Origin: Bacillota bacterium
GTDB taxonomy: Bacteria > Bacillota > Clostridia > Christensenellales > Christensenellaceae
DNA: 58,392 nucleotides
Direction of reading: 5' to 3'
NCBI GenBank assembly: GCA_023408315.1
Contig: JAEYKI010000012.1
Location: forward strand, 1-58,392
Part shown: positions 8,211-17,753 of the stretch, one piece after another
How the letters are laid out: each line of letters opens with the position of its first letter
Numbering within the stretch: the stretch's first letter is position 1
Notes under the pieces: model-generated
The model's database searches: none
The model's input: the letters and a program-made list of their open reading frames with translations, nothing else
What the model was told of the DNA's origin: nothing
Position numbers and translations under genes: made by a program

Positions 8211-9260
8211 CTAGCGGCCTGTGCCGTATTTCTTTGCCTCGTCAAACATGGCAACCACGTTGGAGGCCGGAATTTCCGGCAATATATAATCGTGGGACGC
8301 CGCCACAATGTAGCGGCCGTACTGCCCCAGAATATCAATAATGCGCCGCGTTTCATCACGCACCTGGGACTCGGTTCCATATTTCAGTATTTCGTTCTCG
8401 TCTATTCCGCCGAAAAACACGCAGCCGGAGCCGAATTCTTTTATCAGGGCCTCAGGCTCCATATGCTCCGCGTTCACCTGAATGGGGTTGATCGCATCCA
8501 CGCCAATGTCAATAAAATCCCCAATAATCTCATGAATGTCACCACACGAGTGAATGGCCGTTACGCATCCGCTCTGCTTAGCCTGCGCAATCAGCCGCGC
8601 AACGTACGGTTTATAAAATTCGCGCCACATATCCGGAGCCATCAAAAGCGCGCGTTGGGAGCCAAAATCGTTTCCTATAAAATACATGTCAATCAGGCCG
8701 GGATTGGCAGCAAAGGTTCTTCTGTCCAGTTCATAATAAAATTCAAAGCATTTTTCTATCACAGCCTGCGCCAGTTCGGGCTCTGTATACATATCCACAA
8801 AGAATTCTTCCATGCCCACCAGTTCAATGGAATCATGGAAAAACGGGGCCCAGCATCCGCCAATGGTGCAGTATCCTTCAGCCCACCGTATCTCCTCCGG
8901 CGTAAACTTTACTTCAAAATCGTCCGGGTTCGGAAACGCATACGCCTCCACCTCTTTGATGCTGGTTACGCCTGCCAGCGGATGTGAAAGCGCCTGCCCC
9001 CAATGCGCGCCTCCTCTCTTGATCCCCCATTCGGACATGCGCGTCCCGTCCTCAAAGGTTTCAAGCGGTTTGCCGGTGTATTTGGGGCGAATCGTTTTAT
9101 AGTCCAGTTCCAGATACCCATAAAGCGCTTCGTCGTCTGTAGCTGAGCCAAGCAATTTTGTAATGTTTTCCGTCACTTCAGGCGCGGCGCCGTACCACAT
9201 GGGAAACCGGTCAACCGCTTTTTTATGAAACGGGGCTAGTCCCCTGTCCTTTGCGTTCAT
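8211..9260 (-). CDS. URO-D superfamily protein (349 aa), first gene of operon
   Basis: URO-D/MtaA-type TIM barrel. Visible motifs are FIGNDFGSQ near residue 197, MWREFYKPYVARLI after it, AIHSCGDIHEIIGDF with His237-x-Cys239, and GVDAINPIQV. The C-terminal AASHDYILPEIPASNVVAMF matches the branch that lacks the third zinc-ligand Cys of MtaA. The start is ATG at 9258-9260, preceded by AAGGAG at good spacing; an upstream ATG seven codons earlier has no site. It is the promoter-proximal gene, ahead of the ABC transporter, which suggests its product is needed early or in quantity. The substrate is unknown. Confidence 0.75.
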   Translation of the reverse strand: MNAKDRGLAPFHKKAVDRFPMWYGAAPEVTENITKLLGSATDDEALYGYLELDYKTIRPKYTGKPLETFEDGTRMSEWGIKRGGAHWGQALSHPLAGVTSIKEVEAYAFPNPDDFEVKFTPEEIRWAEGYCTIGGCWAPFFHDSIELVGMEEFFVDMYTEPELAQAVIEKCFEFYYELDRRTFAANPGLIDMYFIGNDFGSQRALLMAPDMWREFYKPYVARLIAQAKQSGCVTAIHSCGDIHEIIGDFIDIGVDAINPIQVNAEHMEPEALIKEFGSGCVFFGGIDENEILKYGTESQVRDETRRIIDILGQYGRYIVAASHDYILPEIPASNVVAMFDEAKKYGTGR

Positions 9261-9290
9261 GCTGTTCTCCTTTTGTTTCATTGCATATAC

Positions 9291-9318
9291 AATATAGGCG
9301 TTTTTGTCGTATTGTGAA
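9291..9318 (-). promoter_or_regulatory. Putative sigma-A promoter of the sugar/URO-D operon
   Basis: On the minus strand TTCACA, a 16-nt spacer, then TATATT, about 30 bp upstream of the first URO-D gene. The match is moderate. The rest of the intergenic stretch (9319-9647) is very AT-rich and separates this operon from the divergent response-regulator operon. It is where the AraC-type regulator would be expected to bind, but I see no clear repeated site. Confidence 0.4.
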
Positions 9319-9647
9319 ATTGAATCGCTTGGATAAAAGGTTTAAAAAATTATTTAAAAAAACAGCAAGATTTTTCAATTTTACATTCGCAAGGAAATTA
9401 GTTTGAATATTTTTAAAATAATCATTATATTTTTTAAACTGCCAATATTGTTTTTGATTCATTTTTAAAAATTTTTAGTTAATTATGCAAAATTAAACTA
9501 TATGTGTGGAATATTTTTAAATAAATGATTTAAAATTTATGGTTGTTTAACTTTGCCATATACTTTTAACTTATAGTATTGTAAAATTTATATACAATTT
9601 GTTGAAATTTATTAGAAACAACTCTATACCCAACCTGAGGTACATAT

Positions 9648-11240
9648 ATGTTCAAAATCCTGTTGGTGGACGACGAAGATTTGATTCGCGGCGCAATCGC
9701 GACGATCATAAATTGGGAATCCATTGGTGTAACTGAAATACTCCAGGCGGAAGACGGTGAAACGGGCCTGGAAATGGCGCGGCGGCACAGGCCGGATATT
9801 GTTCTGACCGATATCCGCATGCCCTTTATGGACGGCCTGGAAATGGCAAAATATATTGTGGCGGAGCTTCCTTATACAAAAGTAATTATACTCACCGGCC
9901 ACGACGAGTTCGAATATGCCGTTTCCTCCATCAAACTTGGCATTACAGATTATATTGTAAAACCTATTTCCGCAGAAAACCTGATGGCAATCATGAGCCG
10001 CGCCATTGCCAAACTGCACGAAGAGCGAAAGACAAAAATGGCGCAGCAAAAAATACGCAACCAGTTACGGCAAAGTCTGCCACTTTTAAAGGAAAAGCTT
10101 TTAAACCAGCTGCTCTCCAGCAAGATAGACACGGAAACATTTTTTCAAAAAATGGAGTACACGGAGCTGGACCTTAACTTTAAAACATATACCGTCTGCA
10201 TTGTGGAAGCTGCGTTCCGCCAAATGCAAACCATGGAAGACGACGAGATGGTGCACCTGCTTTTGAAAAATTCCCTGGAGGCGGCTTTCAGGCAATATGG
10301 AATTATTTTTTCCAATTACTCAAACCAGCATATCGTGCTGCTGCGCGATCTTCCCGTGGACGATTACGAGCTTAGGAGCAGCTTTCAGCAAAAATTTTAC
10401 GACCACCACGACCAGTTCAGGCTCATGCAGGAATGCACCATCAACACGGCCTTCGGCGCTACGGTGGACAGGCTGGAGCGTATACCGGAATCATACGAAA
10501 CCGCCCGGCATGCCCTCAGTTATAAAACCGCTCTGGGGGACGATATGCTCTTTGATTTTCTGGAGCTTGGATATAAAAGCAACGATTTTGTGTTCCCAAG
10601 CGACCTGATACAAGAGGTTGTTAAAGCCGCATATCTCAATATAGATTACCAGGCAAGCTTAAGCGAATTGCTGCAATACCTTGCAAACTGCAAGAACTTA
10701 AGCGCGGAACACCTGCAGGTCCTTTCTTTTGAAATTATAACGCAGATTAACAAAGCGCTGCTGCAGACGGATTACAACATCAATCTGGACGGATATCAAA
10801 CCATTTATAAGGCTTGCGGCATAGGAAAACTGGCGGAATTCGAAAAATGCATCCGTGAATACCTGGATGCTATCTACAAATATTTTATGGAAAACAAGCA
10901 GACCAGAAAGCAGCTTTTAATCCAGAATGTAAAACAATACATAGAAAAATGCTACAGCGATCCAAACCTTAACTTAAACACTGCCGCCAGCCACGTATTC
11001 ATCAATCCCTCCTACCTCTCCGCGCTTTTTAAAAAAGAAGCAGGCATATCTTTTGTGGATTTTATTACGCAGGTCCGCATTGAAAAAGCGAAACTGTTCC
11101 TGGCGCAGGAAGATATCAAATCGTATGAGGCGGCCCAAAAGGCAGGCTACGAGGACCCCCATTATTTTTCCGTATGCTTTAAAAAGCAAACGGGCATGTC
11201 TCCCAGCGAATACCGAAAAAAAATGGGGCACGAAGCATGA
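9648..11240 (+). CDS. AraC-type response regulator (YesN family)
   Basis: A 530-residue response regulator. The N-terminal receiver domain (1-120) has the acidic pair Asp8-Asp9, phospho-acceptor Asp55 in IVLTDIRMP and Lys in YIVKPIS. A central variable region follows. The C-terminal AraC-type DNA-binding domain (~425-525) has FINPSYLSALFKKEAG and a second helix-turn-helix ending AGYEDPHYFSVCFKKQTGMS. It overlaps the kinase gene by 4 bp (ATGA), so the pair is coupled. It is divergent from the sugar/URO-D operon, which is its most likely target, sensed through the kinase and the two binding proteins that follow. Confidence 0.9.
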   Translation: MFKILLVDDEDLIRGAIATIINWESIGVTEILQAEDGETGLEMARRHRPDIVLTDIRMPFMDGLEMAKYIVAELPYTKVIILTGHDEFEYAVSSIKLGITDYIVKPISAENLMAIMSRAIAKLHEERKTKMAQQKIRNQLRQSLPLLKEKLLNQLLSSKIDTETFFQKMEYTELDLNFKTYTVCIVEAAFRQMQTMEDDEMVHLLLKNSLEAAFRQYGIIFSNYSNQHIVLLRDLPVDDYELRSSFQQKFYDHHDQFRLMQECTINTAFGATVDRLERIPESYETARHALSYKTALGDDMLFDFLELGYKSNDFVFPSDLIQEVVKAAYLNIDYQASLSELLQYLANCKNLSAEHLQVLSFEIITQINKALLQTDYNINLDGYQTIYKACGIGKLAEFEKCIREYLDAIYKYFMENKQTRKQLLIQNVKQYIEKCYSDPNLNLNTAASHVFINPSYLSALFKKEAGISFVDFITQVRIEKAKLFLAQEDIKSYEAAQKAGYEDPHYFSVCFKKQTGMSPSEYRKKMGHEA

Positions 11241-13042
11241 ATTTATTTAAAAACGCGTCCTTAAAAACCAAACTGATACTGCTCAATTCTTTTCTGGTTG
11301 TGTTTACGGTGCTTTTAATCAGCTATATCTCCATTTATTCCATCACCAGCATCAACAACCGCAACATCCTCAATCTTTCAAACCAGATTATCGCCCAGGT
11401 ATCCCAGAATATAGACTATTACTCAACGGAAATGCAAAATATATCCACCCTGGCAAATTATAATTATTATATACAAAATTTTGTGAGCAGCGCCAATACC
11501 AATGCGGACGACGATTACGAATACACAACCAACATCAGCCAGCTTTTCAATAACATCAGCAGCTCCAGAACAGATATAGACGCGGTGATGGTTGTACGTA
11601 ACGATGGAAAGGTCGTATCCAATATAGACAAAAACCAGATAAACCCCAATTACAGTTTTACTTCCCAGTCCTGGTTTGATGCTGCGCAAAAATCTCGGGG
11701 GTTTGTAATGGTTCCTCCGCACCGTCAAAGCTACATCAAGAATTCCTCCAATATGGTCATTTCGTTCGTGCAGAATATCCGGTCCTTTGATGCGGAGAAG
11801 TCGCTTGGGATCATCATTATAGACCTTAATCTGAACGCACTTGAAAAAATCTGTTCAACCGTCCATTTTGGAAACGAAGGATACGTTATAATAGTAGATA
11901 AAAACTCCAACGTAATATACCATCCGGATTACAGCTACATGTACCGTGAATGGGACGAAATGTACGCAAAAGAGGTATTCAAGGCAGACGACCCTCTTAT
12001 TTTAAACGCAATACAGCACCCGGACCAGCCGATACAAAAAACCTTTGGAGGCAGAAACCTTCTTTTGACTTCCCATACGCTGAACGATTTAAACTGGATC
12101 ATCATAGGCGTGTATCCGCAAGACCAACTGATGCAGGAACAGATGGGCGTTGCACTTTTAATTATACTCATAGGCCTCGCTATCGCGGGTATCGGGATAC
12201 TTTCCACCATGTTTATTTCCTCTCTGATATTCAACCCCATCAATAAATTGCAGGAAAGAATGAAACGCGCCGAGCAAGGGGTTCTGCCTGCTGCCCACAC
12301 TGCCGGTTACTCAAAGGACGAGATCGGCTCCCTGAACAACAGTTTTGACGCTATGATGGGCGAAATACGGGAGCTGATGAACCGCATTAAAAACGAGGAA
12401 CGCCAAAAGCGCAAGGCGGAACTGAAATTTTTGCAGGCGCAGATCAATCCCCATTTTTTGTACAATACCCTGGATTCCATTATCTGGATGGCAGAATCCA
12501 ACCACAAGGATATTGTGCCCATGACGGAAAACCTGGCGAAGCTCTTCCGGATATCCATTTCCGGCGGCCGGGAGATTGTAAGCATTCGCGAAGAAATTGA
12601 ACATGTTTTAAGCTATTTAAACATCCAAAAAATGCGCTACGCAAGTAAACTGGACTTTAAAATAGACGTGAATCCCGAAATTATGAACTTTCAGACCTTA
12701 AAGCTGATCCTGCAGCCGATCGTGGAAAACGCCATATACCACGGCATTAAAAACATGCGCAACAAAGGCAATGTTTTAATCAAGGGCATGCGGGTAATGG
12801 ACAGCGTTCTGTTCCAGGTAATGGACGACGGCGTTGGCATTGAGAAAGAAAAGCTGGAGAATATCCTGTCCGTCAATCCCCAGAACAAAACGGGCGTTGG
12901 CATCAAGAATGTGAACGAGCGCATCAAACTGTATTACGGAGAGAAATACGGCCTGGAAATTCATAGCGAAAGGGGGATAGGAACGGTTGTGGACGTTTGG
13001 CTGCCCGCGCTTCCGTTATCCGAAATTACGAATGAAGAATAG
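11237..13042 (+). CDS. Sensor histidine kinase (YesM/LytS-like, HisKA_7TM-independent type)
   Basis: A 601-residue membrane kinase. An N-terminal transmembrane helix (~13-35) is followed by an extracellular sensor region of Cache type to ~290, a second membrane helix (~300-325), then HAMP. The kinase domain has the H-box FLQAQINPHFLYNTLDSI with His406, and the ATPase N/G boxes LQPIVENAIYHGI and VMDDGVGI. Its gene is preceded by its response regulator and overlaps the following membrane-anchored binding protein by 11 bp. The large extracellular loop and the attached binding proteins suggest ligand is detected outside the cell through protein contact. Confidence 0.9.
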   Translation: MNLFKNASLKTKLILLNSFLVVFTVLLISYISIYSITSINNRNILNLSNQIIAQVSQNIDYYSTEMQNISTLANYNYYIQNFVSSANTNADDDYEYTTNISQLFNNISSSRTDIDAVMVVRNDGKVVSNIDKNQINPNYSFTSQSWFDAAQKSRGFVMVPPHRQSYIKNSSNMVISFVQNIRSFDAEKSLGIIIIDLNLNALEKICSTVHFGNEGYVIIVDKNSNVIYHPDYSYMYREWDEMYAKEVFKADDPLILNAIQHPDQPIQKTFGGRNLLLTSHTLNDLNWIIIGVYPQDQLMQEQMGVALLIILIGLAIAGIGILSTMFISSLIFNPINKLQERMKRAEQGVLPAAHTAGYSKDEIGSLNNSFDAMMGEIRELMNRIKNEERQKRKAELKFLQAQINPHFLYNTLDSIIWMAESNHKDIVPMTENLAKLFRISISGGREIVSIREEIEHVLSYLNIQKMRYASKLDFKIDVNPEIMNFQTLKLILQPIVENAIYHGIKNMRNKGNVLIKGMRVMDSVLFQVMDDGVGIEKEKLENILSVNPQNKTGVGIKNVNERIKLYYGEKYGLEIHSERGIGTVVDVWLPALPLSEITNEE

Positions 13043-14018
13043 ATTGAAACTGGTTTTTTTGTTAGCACTGATCTGCGTTTTAATTGCATTGCTGGTCTTT
13101 CTGGCCGTATTTGTGGGGCATGCCAGCGAGGACAGCATTCCAGCGCAAAGCATCGCGCCGTCCGCATCGCAAACGGCGCAGCCAAGGGACATTGCCTATA
13201 TATCCAAAAACCTGAACGACATGAACGAGTACGAAACCGTTATGAAAATTAAAAAAATTTTTGAAAACAACGTAAATATTCGTTTTGGCATACTGGATGC
13301 AAATGGCATGCTGCCCATGCAACTGGATTATATCAAAAAACTGAAAGGAAATCCGGGCCAACTGCTTATTATTAATCCCATAGATTTAAAAAGTGTATCG
13401 GATCAGGTCAACCAGGCAGGCATAAACGCCATTTACACAGGCGTGCAGGTTCCGGCGGATACGGGCGTAAGCATTTTTTATTCGGACGCGTATGCCGCCC
13501 AGCTCACAGCGCAGCAGATTTTTTCCATGACCTATCCGGGCTCGGACATCTGCATTATAGGCAGCCAGATAGACGATTCCCTGTATCAGAGCACTGTGGG
13601 CGAAATTCTAAAAGTATCCCGTGCAAACGGTTCAAACAATAAACTGCATACGTATTTTACAAACAGCATCCGAATGGCAGAATTCAAAAGCCTGATGCCA
13701 GAGTTACTGCACAGCCAGGCGATTGTAATTTTGGACCCCATCAACGCATCCGCCATCCTGCAATACCTGAAACTGAACGAATTTACCGGCGACTCCGTTG
13801 TTGTAAGCCAGGACGAAAACATGCTTTCCAAGATACTGGACGGCACATTAAACGCAGTTGTGTACAGGGACAAGGACGAATACGCCAAACTCATTTCCCA
13901 GGCTTCGCTCTCCATCCTGAACGGAGCCAGTGCCCCTTCCCAAATTGAATGTTATCAGGGTTTGCTGAACATCTATAATATCACTCAGTATATGCAAACC
14001 AAAAAAAACGCGGCCTAA
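13032..14018 (+). CDS. Membrane-anchored sugar-binding protein (PBP type I), probable sensor partner
   Basis: A 328-residue protein. It begins with an uncleaved-looking signal anchor (residues ~6-28, no lipobox Cys), followed by a type I periplasmic-binding domain with LLIINPIDLKSVSDQVNQAG, GVSIFYSDAYAAQLTA and AIVILDPINASA. ATG 13032-13034 is chosen because it starts the hydrophobic helix; it lies inside the kinase gene end, indicating coupling. No permease or ATPase accompanies it. In Firmicutes, anchored binding proteins beside LytS/YesM-type kinases (the XylFII-LytS-YesN arrangement) act as receptor subunits, and I infer the same role here. Confidence 0.75.
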   Translation: MKNRLKLVFLLALICVLIALLVFLAVFVGHASEDSIPAQSIAPSASQTAQPRDIAYISKNLNDMNEYETVMKIKKIFENNVNIRFGILDANGMLPMQLDYIKKLKGNPGQLLIINPIDLKSVSDQVNQAGINAIYTGVQVPADTGVSIFYSDAYAAQLTAQQIFSMTYPGSDICIIGSQIDDSLYQSTVGEILKVSRANGSNNKLHTYFTNSIRMAEFKSLMPELLHSQAIVILDPINASAILQYLKLNEFTGDSVVVSQDENMLSKILDGTLNAVVYRDKDEYAKLISQASLSILNGASAPSQIECYQGLLNIYNITQYMQTKKNAA

Positions 14019-14037
14019 AACGGCCAAGGAGGTATTC

Positions 14038-15345
14038 ATGAAACGCATATTCATGCTCCTGTTGACCATTTTTTTCTGCGCTACGCTTTTTTCCTGCACG
14101 CAGCAGCCGGTTCCCAGCAAGGGAATCACATTAAAATGCGTTTTGATCGGCTACGGAGATTATGAAAAGCTCTACGAACAGATACCCAAATTTGAAGCGC
14201 AGACCGGTATTAAAGTTGAAATTATTTTTTTGGACAACCTTTTTGAGCTGGATAAAAAAATAAAAAAAGACTTTGAAGCGGGAACAGTGGACTATGATGT
14301 GATATCCAACCACTCCAGCTTTTACTCGCAGTATCCCAATTACCTGGAACCGCTGAACCAATATTTCTCCAGCCAGGAACTCGCGGATTTTATACCCCGC
14401 CTTTTGGACAGCGTCAAAAAAAACGGCAACCTGTATCTGATTCCCCGGCATGCGGACATCAGCTCACTGGTTTATAGGACGGACCTTTTTTCGGACCCCA
14501 CAAACCAGAAACGCTTCCGAGACCTGTACGGGCGCGAACTCACCGTTCCTGAAACTTGGGACGAATTTGAACAGGTGGCGGAATTCTTCTCTCAAAACTG
14601 CAATATATACGGAACAGCATTTGCCGGCAAGGAGGAAGCCCTTACCGGCCGGTTCAACGAAATACTGGTTGCAAACGGAGGCCAGTTTCTCTCCGAAGAC
14701 GGGCAGGCGGCGTTCAACAGCGCCGCTGGAGTCAAAACGGCGGAAATGTTCCGGGATCTGTACCAGTCCGACAGTATGCCGCAGGGAACATTCGACTACC
14801 TGTGGGACGATGTCGCCAAACAGTTTGCGGACGGAAAAATCGCAATGTACCTGGAATGGTACAGTTACCTGCCTTATTTTCAGGATCCAAACACGTCCAA
14901 AGTGGTGGGCAAATTCGACATAGCGCGCTCCCCCGCGGGGGACGGCGGAATACACGGCGGTTGGACCGGTGTGCACGGTTTTTCCATCACAAAGGCTTCC
15001 GCGCACAAGCAGGAGGCCTCCGAACTGATCAAATTCCTCACCAATGAAGACAATTCCCTGATGGAAGCTAAAGAGGGCTATAATCCCGCCCGCACTTCCG
15101 TGTGGGACCAGATCATCAGCGACGCGAACAATTCCGGAAACGCTTTTTCAAAAAAACAGATGGAACTGGCAAGGCTGCAATTTTCAGAAGACTCTTTTAC
15201 GCCCCCGCTCATTGCGCAATGGATACCGGCGTCGGACATCTTCTATCCCATGCTCCAGCAGATCATGCAAAACAAAATTTCTGCACAGCAGGGTCTGAAC
15301 GACGTCGCAGATCAGGTGGATGCACTGTTGGCAAAAAGGCCATGA
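14038..15345 (+). CDS. Extracellular solute-binding lipoprotein, family 1
   Basis: A 435-residue lipoprotein. It has a signal peptide with lipobox TLFSC, then a MalE/UgpB-type binding fold with IPKFEAQTGIKVEIIFLDNL, YDVISNHSSF and GAWTG-like GGIHGGWTGVHGFSITKAS. It is 19 bp after the anchored binding protein, with AAGGAGG before the ATG. No family-1 permeases are encoded nearby, so it either serves a transporter elsewhere or is a further input to the sensor kinase. Having two unrelated binding folds in one two-component operon is unusual. Confidence 0.8.
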   Translation: MKRIFMLLLTIFFCATLFSCTQQPVPSKGITLKCVLIGYGDYEKLYEQIPKFEAQTGIKVEIIFLDNLFELDKKIKKDFEAGTVDYDVISNHSSFYSQYPNYLEPLNQYFSSQELADFIPRLLDSVKKNGNLYLIPRHADISSLVYRTDLFSDPTNQKRFRDLYGRELTVPETWDEFEQVAEFFSQNCNIYGTAFAGKEEALTGRFNEILVANGGQFLSEDGQAAFNSAAGVKTAEMFRDLYQSDSMPQGTFDYLWDDVAKQFADGKIAMYLEWYSYLPYFQDPNTSKVVGKFDIARSPAGDGGIHGGWTGVHGFSITKASAHKQEASELIKFLTNEDNSLMEAKEGYNPARTSVWDQIISDANNSGNAFSKKQMELARLQFSEDSFTPPLIAQWIPASDIFYPMLQQIMQNKISAQQGLNDVADQVDALLAKRP

Positions 15346-15381
15346 TATAACTATTATTTTATACGCAAAGCATTCAAAGCA

Positions 15382-15425
15382 TAAAAAATCCCCCGAGTTT
15401 TCCATTTCACGCGGGGGATCTTTTC
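15382..15425. terminator. Bidirectional terminator between binding-protein operon and glnK
   Basis: An 8-bp stem ATCCCCCG/CGGGGGAT (15388-15395 with 15412-15419) with runs of T on both outer sides when read in either direction. It sits between convergent gene ends at 15345 (+) and 15454 (-). Confidence 0.8.
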
Positions 15426-15453
15426 TTGTTTTTAAAAGACTGACAGAATTAAA

Positions 15454-15795
15454 TCACAGGGCGGATTCGCCTTCATCCCCTGTTCTGATCCTGATTGCTT
15501 CCTGCACGTCGTATACAAATATTTTGCCGTCGCCATGCTCGCCGGTCCGTACGCTTTCAATGATCGCCTTTTTAATAATAGCTACTTCTTCATCCTTCAC
15601 AATCATGTCCAGCATAACCTTTTCCAAAAGATCCTTATGATATTTTTCGCCCCGCCAGACCTGCTCGATGCCTTTCTGGTTGCCATGCCCCAGCACTTCA
15701 CTGATAGTCACGCCCCGGTAGCATCCGATGACTTTTAAGGCTTCCCGGATACTGTCCAGCATCTCGGGCCGGATAATGGCTTTTATATGCTTCAT
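15454..15795 (-). CDS. glnK: Nitrogen regulatory protein PII
   Basis: A 113-residue PII protein. It begins MKHIKAIIRPEMLDSIREAL and has the T-loop GIEQVWRGEKYHKDLLEKV, where Tyr52 corresponds to the usual uridylylation-site Tyr51. The C-terminal TGEHGDGKIFVYDV is the PII signature around the ATP/2-oxoglutarate site. It lies 38 bp downstream of amtB on the same strand, the usual GlnK-AmtB pairing in which GlnK plugs the ammonium channel when nitrogen is plentiful. A strong terminator follows. Confidence 0.93.
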   Translation of the reverse strand: MKHIKAIIRPEMLDSIREALKVIGCYRGVTISEVLGHGNQKGIEQVWRGEKYHKDLLEKVMLDMIVKDEEVAIIKKAIIESVRTGEHGDGKIFVYDVQEAIRIRTGDEGESAL

Positions 15796-15833
15796 TTTAC
15801 ATGATCCTCCTAAAACATATTTTTTGGGATTCG

Positions 15834-17165
15834 CTACTTCTCTGCGGCAGCATTTCCATTCTCAACGGAGATAAAGGATCTGCGGGCAGTAAACTCCGGA
15901 TAAGCCGTATTGCCGTGCTCGCCAATATCCAGGCCTTCAACTTCCTCTTTGAGGGTTACGCGCACGCCCAAAGCCTTCTTGATTATGAACCAGATTAAAA
16001 GCGATACGCCAAATACAAAGCCGCCTACTGCCAGTATACCTAAGGATTGTGTTCCAAGCAAGCCTGCGCCGCCGCCAAAGAAGAGGCCATCCGCGCCGCC
16101 GTTGAATTTGCTTTCCGCAAACAGGCCAACCGCAAATGTTCCAAAAACGCCACAAACAAGGTGTACGGATGTAGCGCCCACCGGGTCGTCAATTTTGCCG
16201 CGGTCAAACATCATAACAGCCAACACAACAATCACCCCAGCAATAGCGCCAATGATCATGGAACTTTCCACGCTTACGAATGCGCAGCCCGCCGTGATTG
16301 CCACCAGGCCAGCAAGGCATCCGTTGATGGTCATGCCCAGGTCGGGTTTGCCCATGGTGATCCATGAAGTAACCGTGGAAGTGAGCACCGCGCAAATAGC
16401 CGCGGTATTGGTTGTCATAACAATGTGTGATATGGCTTCTGGATTTGCCGCCATGGTGGAACCGGGGTTAAATCCAAACCATCCAAGCCACAGTACAAAA
16501 AGACCGATTGTTGCTATGGGCATGTTGTGCCCGGGAATGGGATTGATCTTGCCTTTTTTGGGGCCATATTTCCCAAAACGGGGTCCGAGTATCAAAATGC
16601 CTGCCAAAGCCGCCCATCCGCCCACGGAATGAACCACCGTGGAGCCCGCAAAATCCTGGAAGCCAAGACCTGCAAGCCAGCCGCCGCCCCAAATCCAGTG
16701 ACCAACAAGGGGATAAATAAACATTGTGAGGGCAAAAGAGAAAACAATGAAAGAAAGATACTTGATGCGTTCCGCAACAGCTCCGGATACAATCGTAGCC
16801 GCCGTGCCGCAGAACACCAGCTGGAAGAAGAATTTTGCCCAGAGAGGAACGCCGGTCCAAGATATTGCTGAATATACGCCTTGGTACGCGTCTCCCACAG
16901 CCGGTGAATTATCAGCGCCGCCAACCATCCATAAACCATTAAGACCAATAAATCCGTTTCCATCGCCAAACATAAGCCCCCATCCTAAAACGAGAAAACC
17001 CATTGACGATACAGCGAACACAATAAAATTTTTGGAAAGAATGTTTACCGTATTTTTTGACCTGGCAAAGCCGCTCTCAACCATAGCAAAGCCCAGATTC
17101 ATAAAGAATACCAGAAATGCGGTAATCAGTACCCACATTGTGTCCATAGTTATCTGTGCGTCCAT
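15834..17165 (-). CDS. amtB: Ammonium transporter
   Basis: A 443-residue Amt/Rh channel protein with about eleven membrane segments. Family motifs include NLGFAMVESGFARSKNTVN at the N-terminus, DFAGSTVVHSVGGWAALAG with the first pore His, the WLGWFGFNPGS signature, and TSVHLVCGVFGTFAVGLF with the second pore His. AAGGAGG precedes ATG 17163-17165. It is first in the amtB-glnK operon. Expression is probably nitrogen-controlled, but I see no obvious regulator site beyond the promoter. Confidence 0.95.
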   Translation of the reverse strand: MDAQITMDTMWVLITAFLVFFMNLGFAMVESGFARSKNTVNILSKNFIVFAVSSMGFLVLGWGLMFGDGNGFIGLNGLWMVGGADNSPAVGDAYQGVYSAISWTGVPLWAKFFFQLVFCGTAATIVSGAVAERIKYLSFIVFSFALTMFIYPLVGHWIWGGGWLAGLGFQDFAGSTVVHSVGGWAALAGILILGPRFGKYGPKKGKINPIPGHNMPIATIGLFVLWLGWFGFNPGSTMAANPEAISHIVMTTNTAAICAVLTSTVTSWITMGKPDLGMTINGCLAGLVAITAGCAFVSVESSMIIGAIAGVIVVLAVMMFDRGKIDDPVGATSVHLVCGVFGTFAVGLFAESKFNGGADGLFFGGGAGLLGTQSLGILAVGGFVFGVSLLIWFIIKKALGVRVTLKEEVEGLDIGEHGNTAYPEFTARRSFISVENGNAAAEK

Positions 17166-17305
17166 TAAAAAAACCTCCTTAATAATAAATAAAGCCCAAA
17201 GACAAACTTATCAAGGTCGCCTTTGAACCCATGTCACAATTAACGTTTAGTTTTTTACCAATTTTCACAGAACTGTATTAGACCAGTCAAATATTCTGTA
17301 TTTTT

Positions 17306-17333
17306 ATTATAACACAATATCCACAAAATGCAA
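17306..17333 (-). promoter_or_regulatory. Putative sigma-A promoter of amtB-glnK
   Basis: Minus strand TTGCAT, 16-nt spacer, TATAAT, giving an untranslated leader of about 130 nt before amtB. The remaining AT-rich sequence upstream (17334-17619) shows no gene or clear site. Confidence 0.55.
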
Positions 17334-17619
17334 GTAAGAATTTCTAATATTTCATAATTTATTTTTTTAATATTTTTTACTGCACGAATACGCAAAAATA
17401 TGAATGTTAAAAAATTTAATCATTCATTTGCCGCTTCTTATTTTTAAGAATACTTCAAATATAGAAGCAAATCGGGCTTTTGTTTCTAAAAAAATATATA
17501 AATTGAATATTGGTTTAATTTAAATTCACATTATATATTCTAATAAATTTATATATGCTTCATAACGAATAATCAGAATTAAAAAATTCATTTTGCGGGC
17601 AAAACTCCCAATAGGCATC

Positions 17620-17653
17620 AAAAAAAGCCTCCAATTTTTTGAAGCCTTTTTTT
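17620..17653 (-). terminator. Probable terminator of the DUF1646 gene
   Basis: Imperfect inverted repeat with AAAAAAAG and CTTTTTTT outer arms around GGCTTC/GGAGGC, ending in seven T on the minus strand, about 100 bp after the DUF1646 stop codon. A 72-codon frame across it looks fortuitous. Confidence 0.5.
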
Positions 17654-17753
17654 GTGGCATATTGATTTTAAAATTACGTTCAGACTTCCAAAAAAATCTT
17701 GGGCCTAAAAACTTCCAAAGCATGCAGCAAAAAATGGCCGGCAATTGGTTAAT

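Noticed and set aside
759..9260. Heme biosynthesis (hemE) genes
   Set aside because: The URO-D-family proteins are divergent, have His-x-Cys metal motifs or other changes, occur several times, and lie with sugar transport genes rather than tetrapyrrole genes.
17526..17744. 72-codon minus-strand frame near the end of the DUF1646 gene
   Set aside because: It spans a terminator-like inverted repeat, has low-complexity Phe/Lys composition, no family resemblance and no ribosome-binding site.
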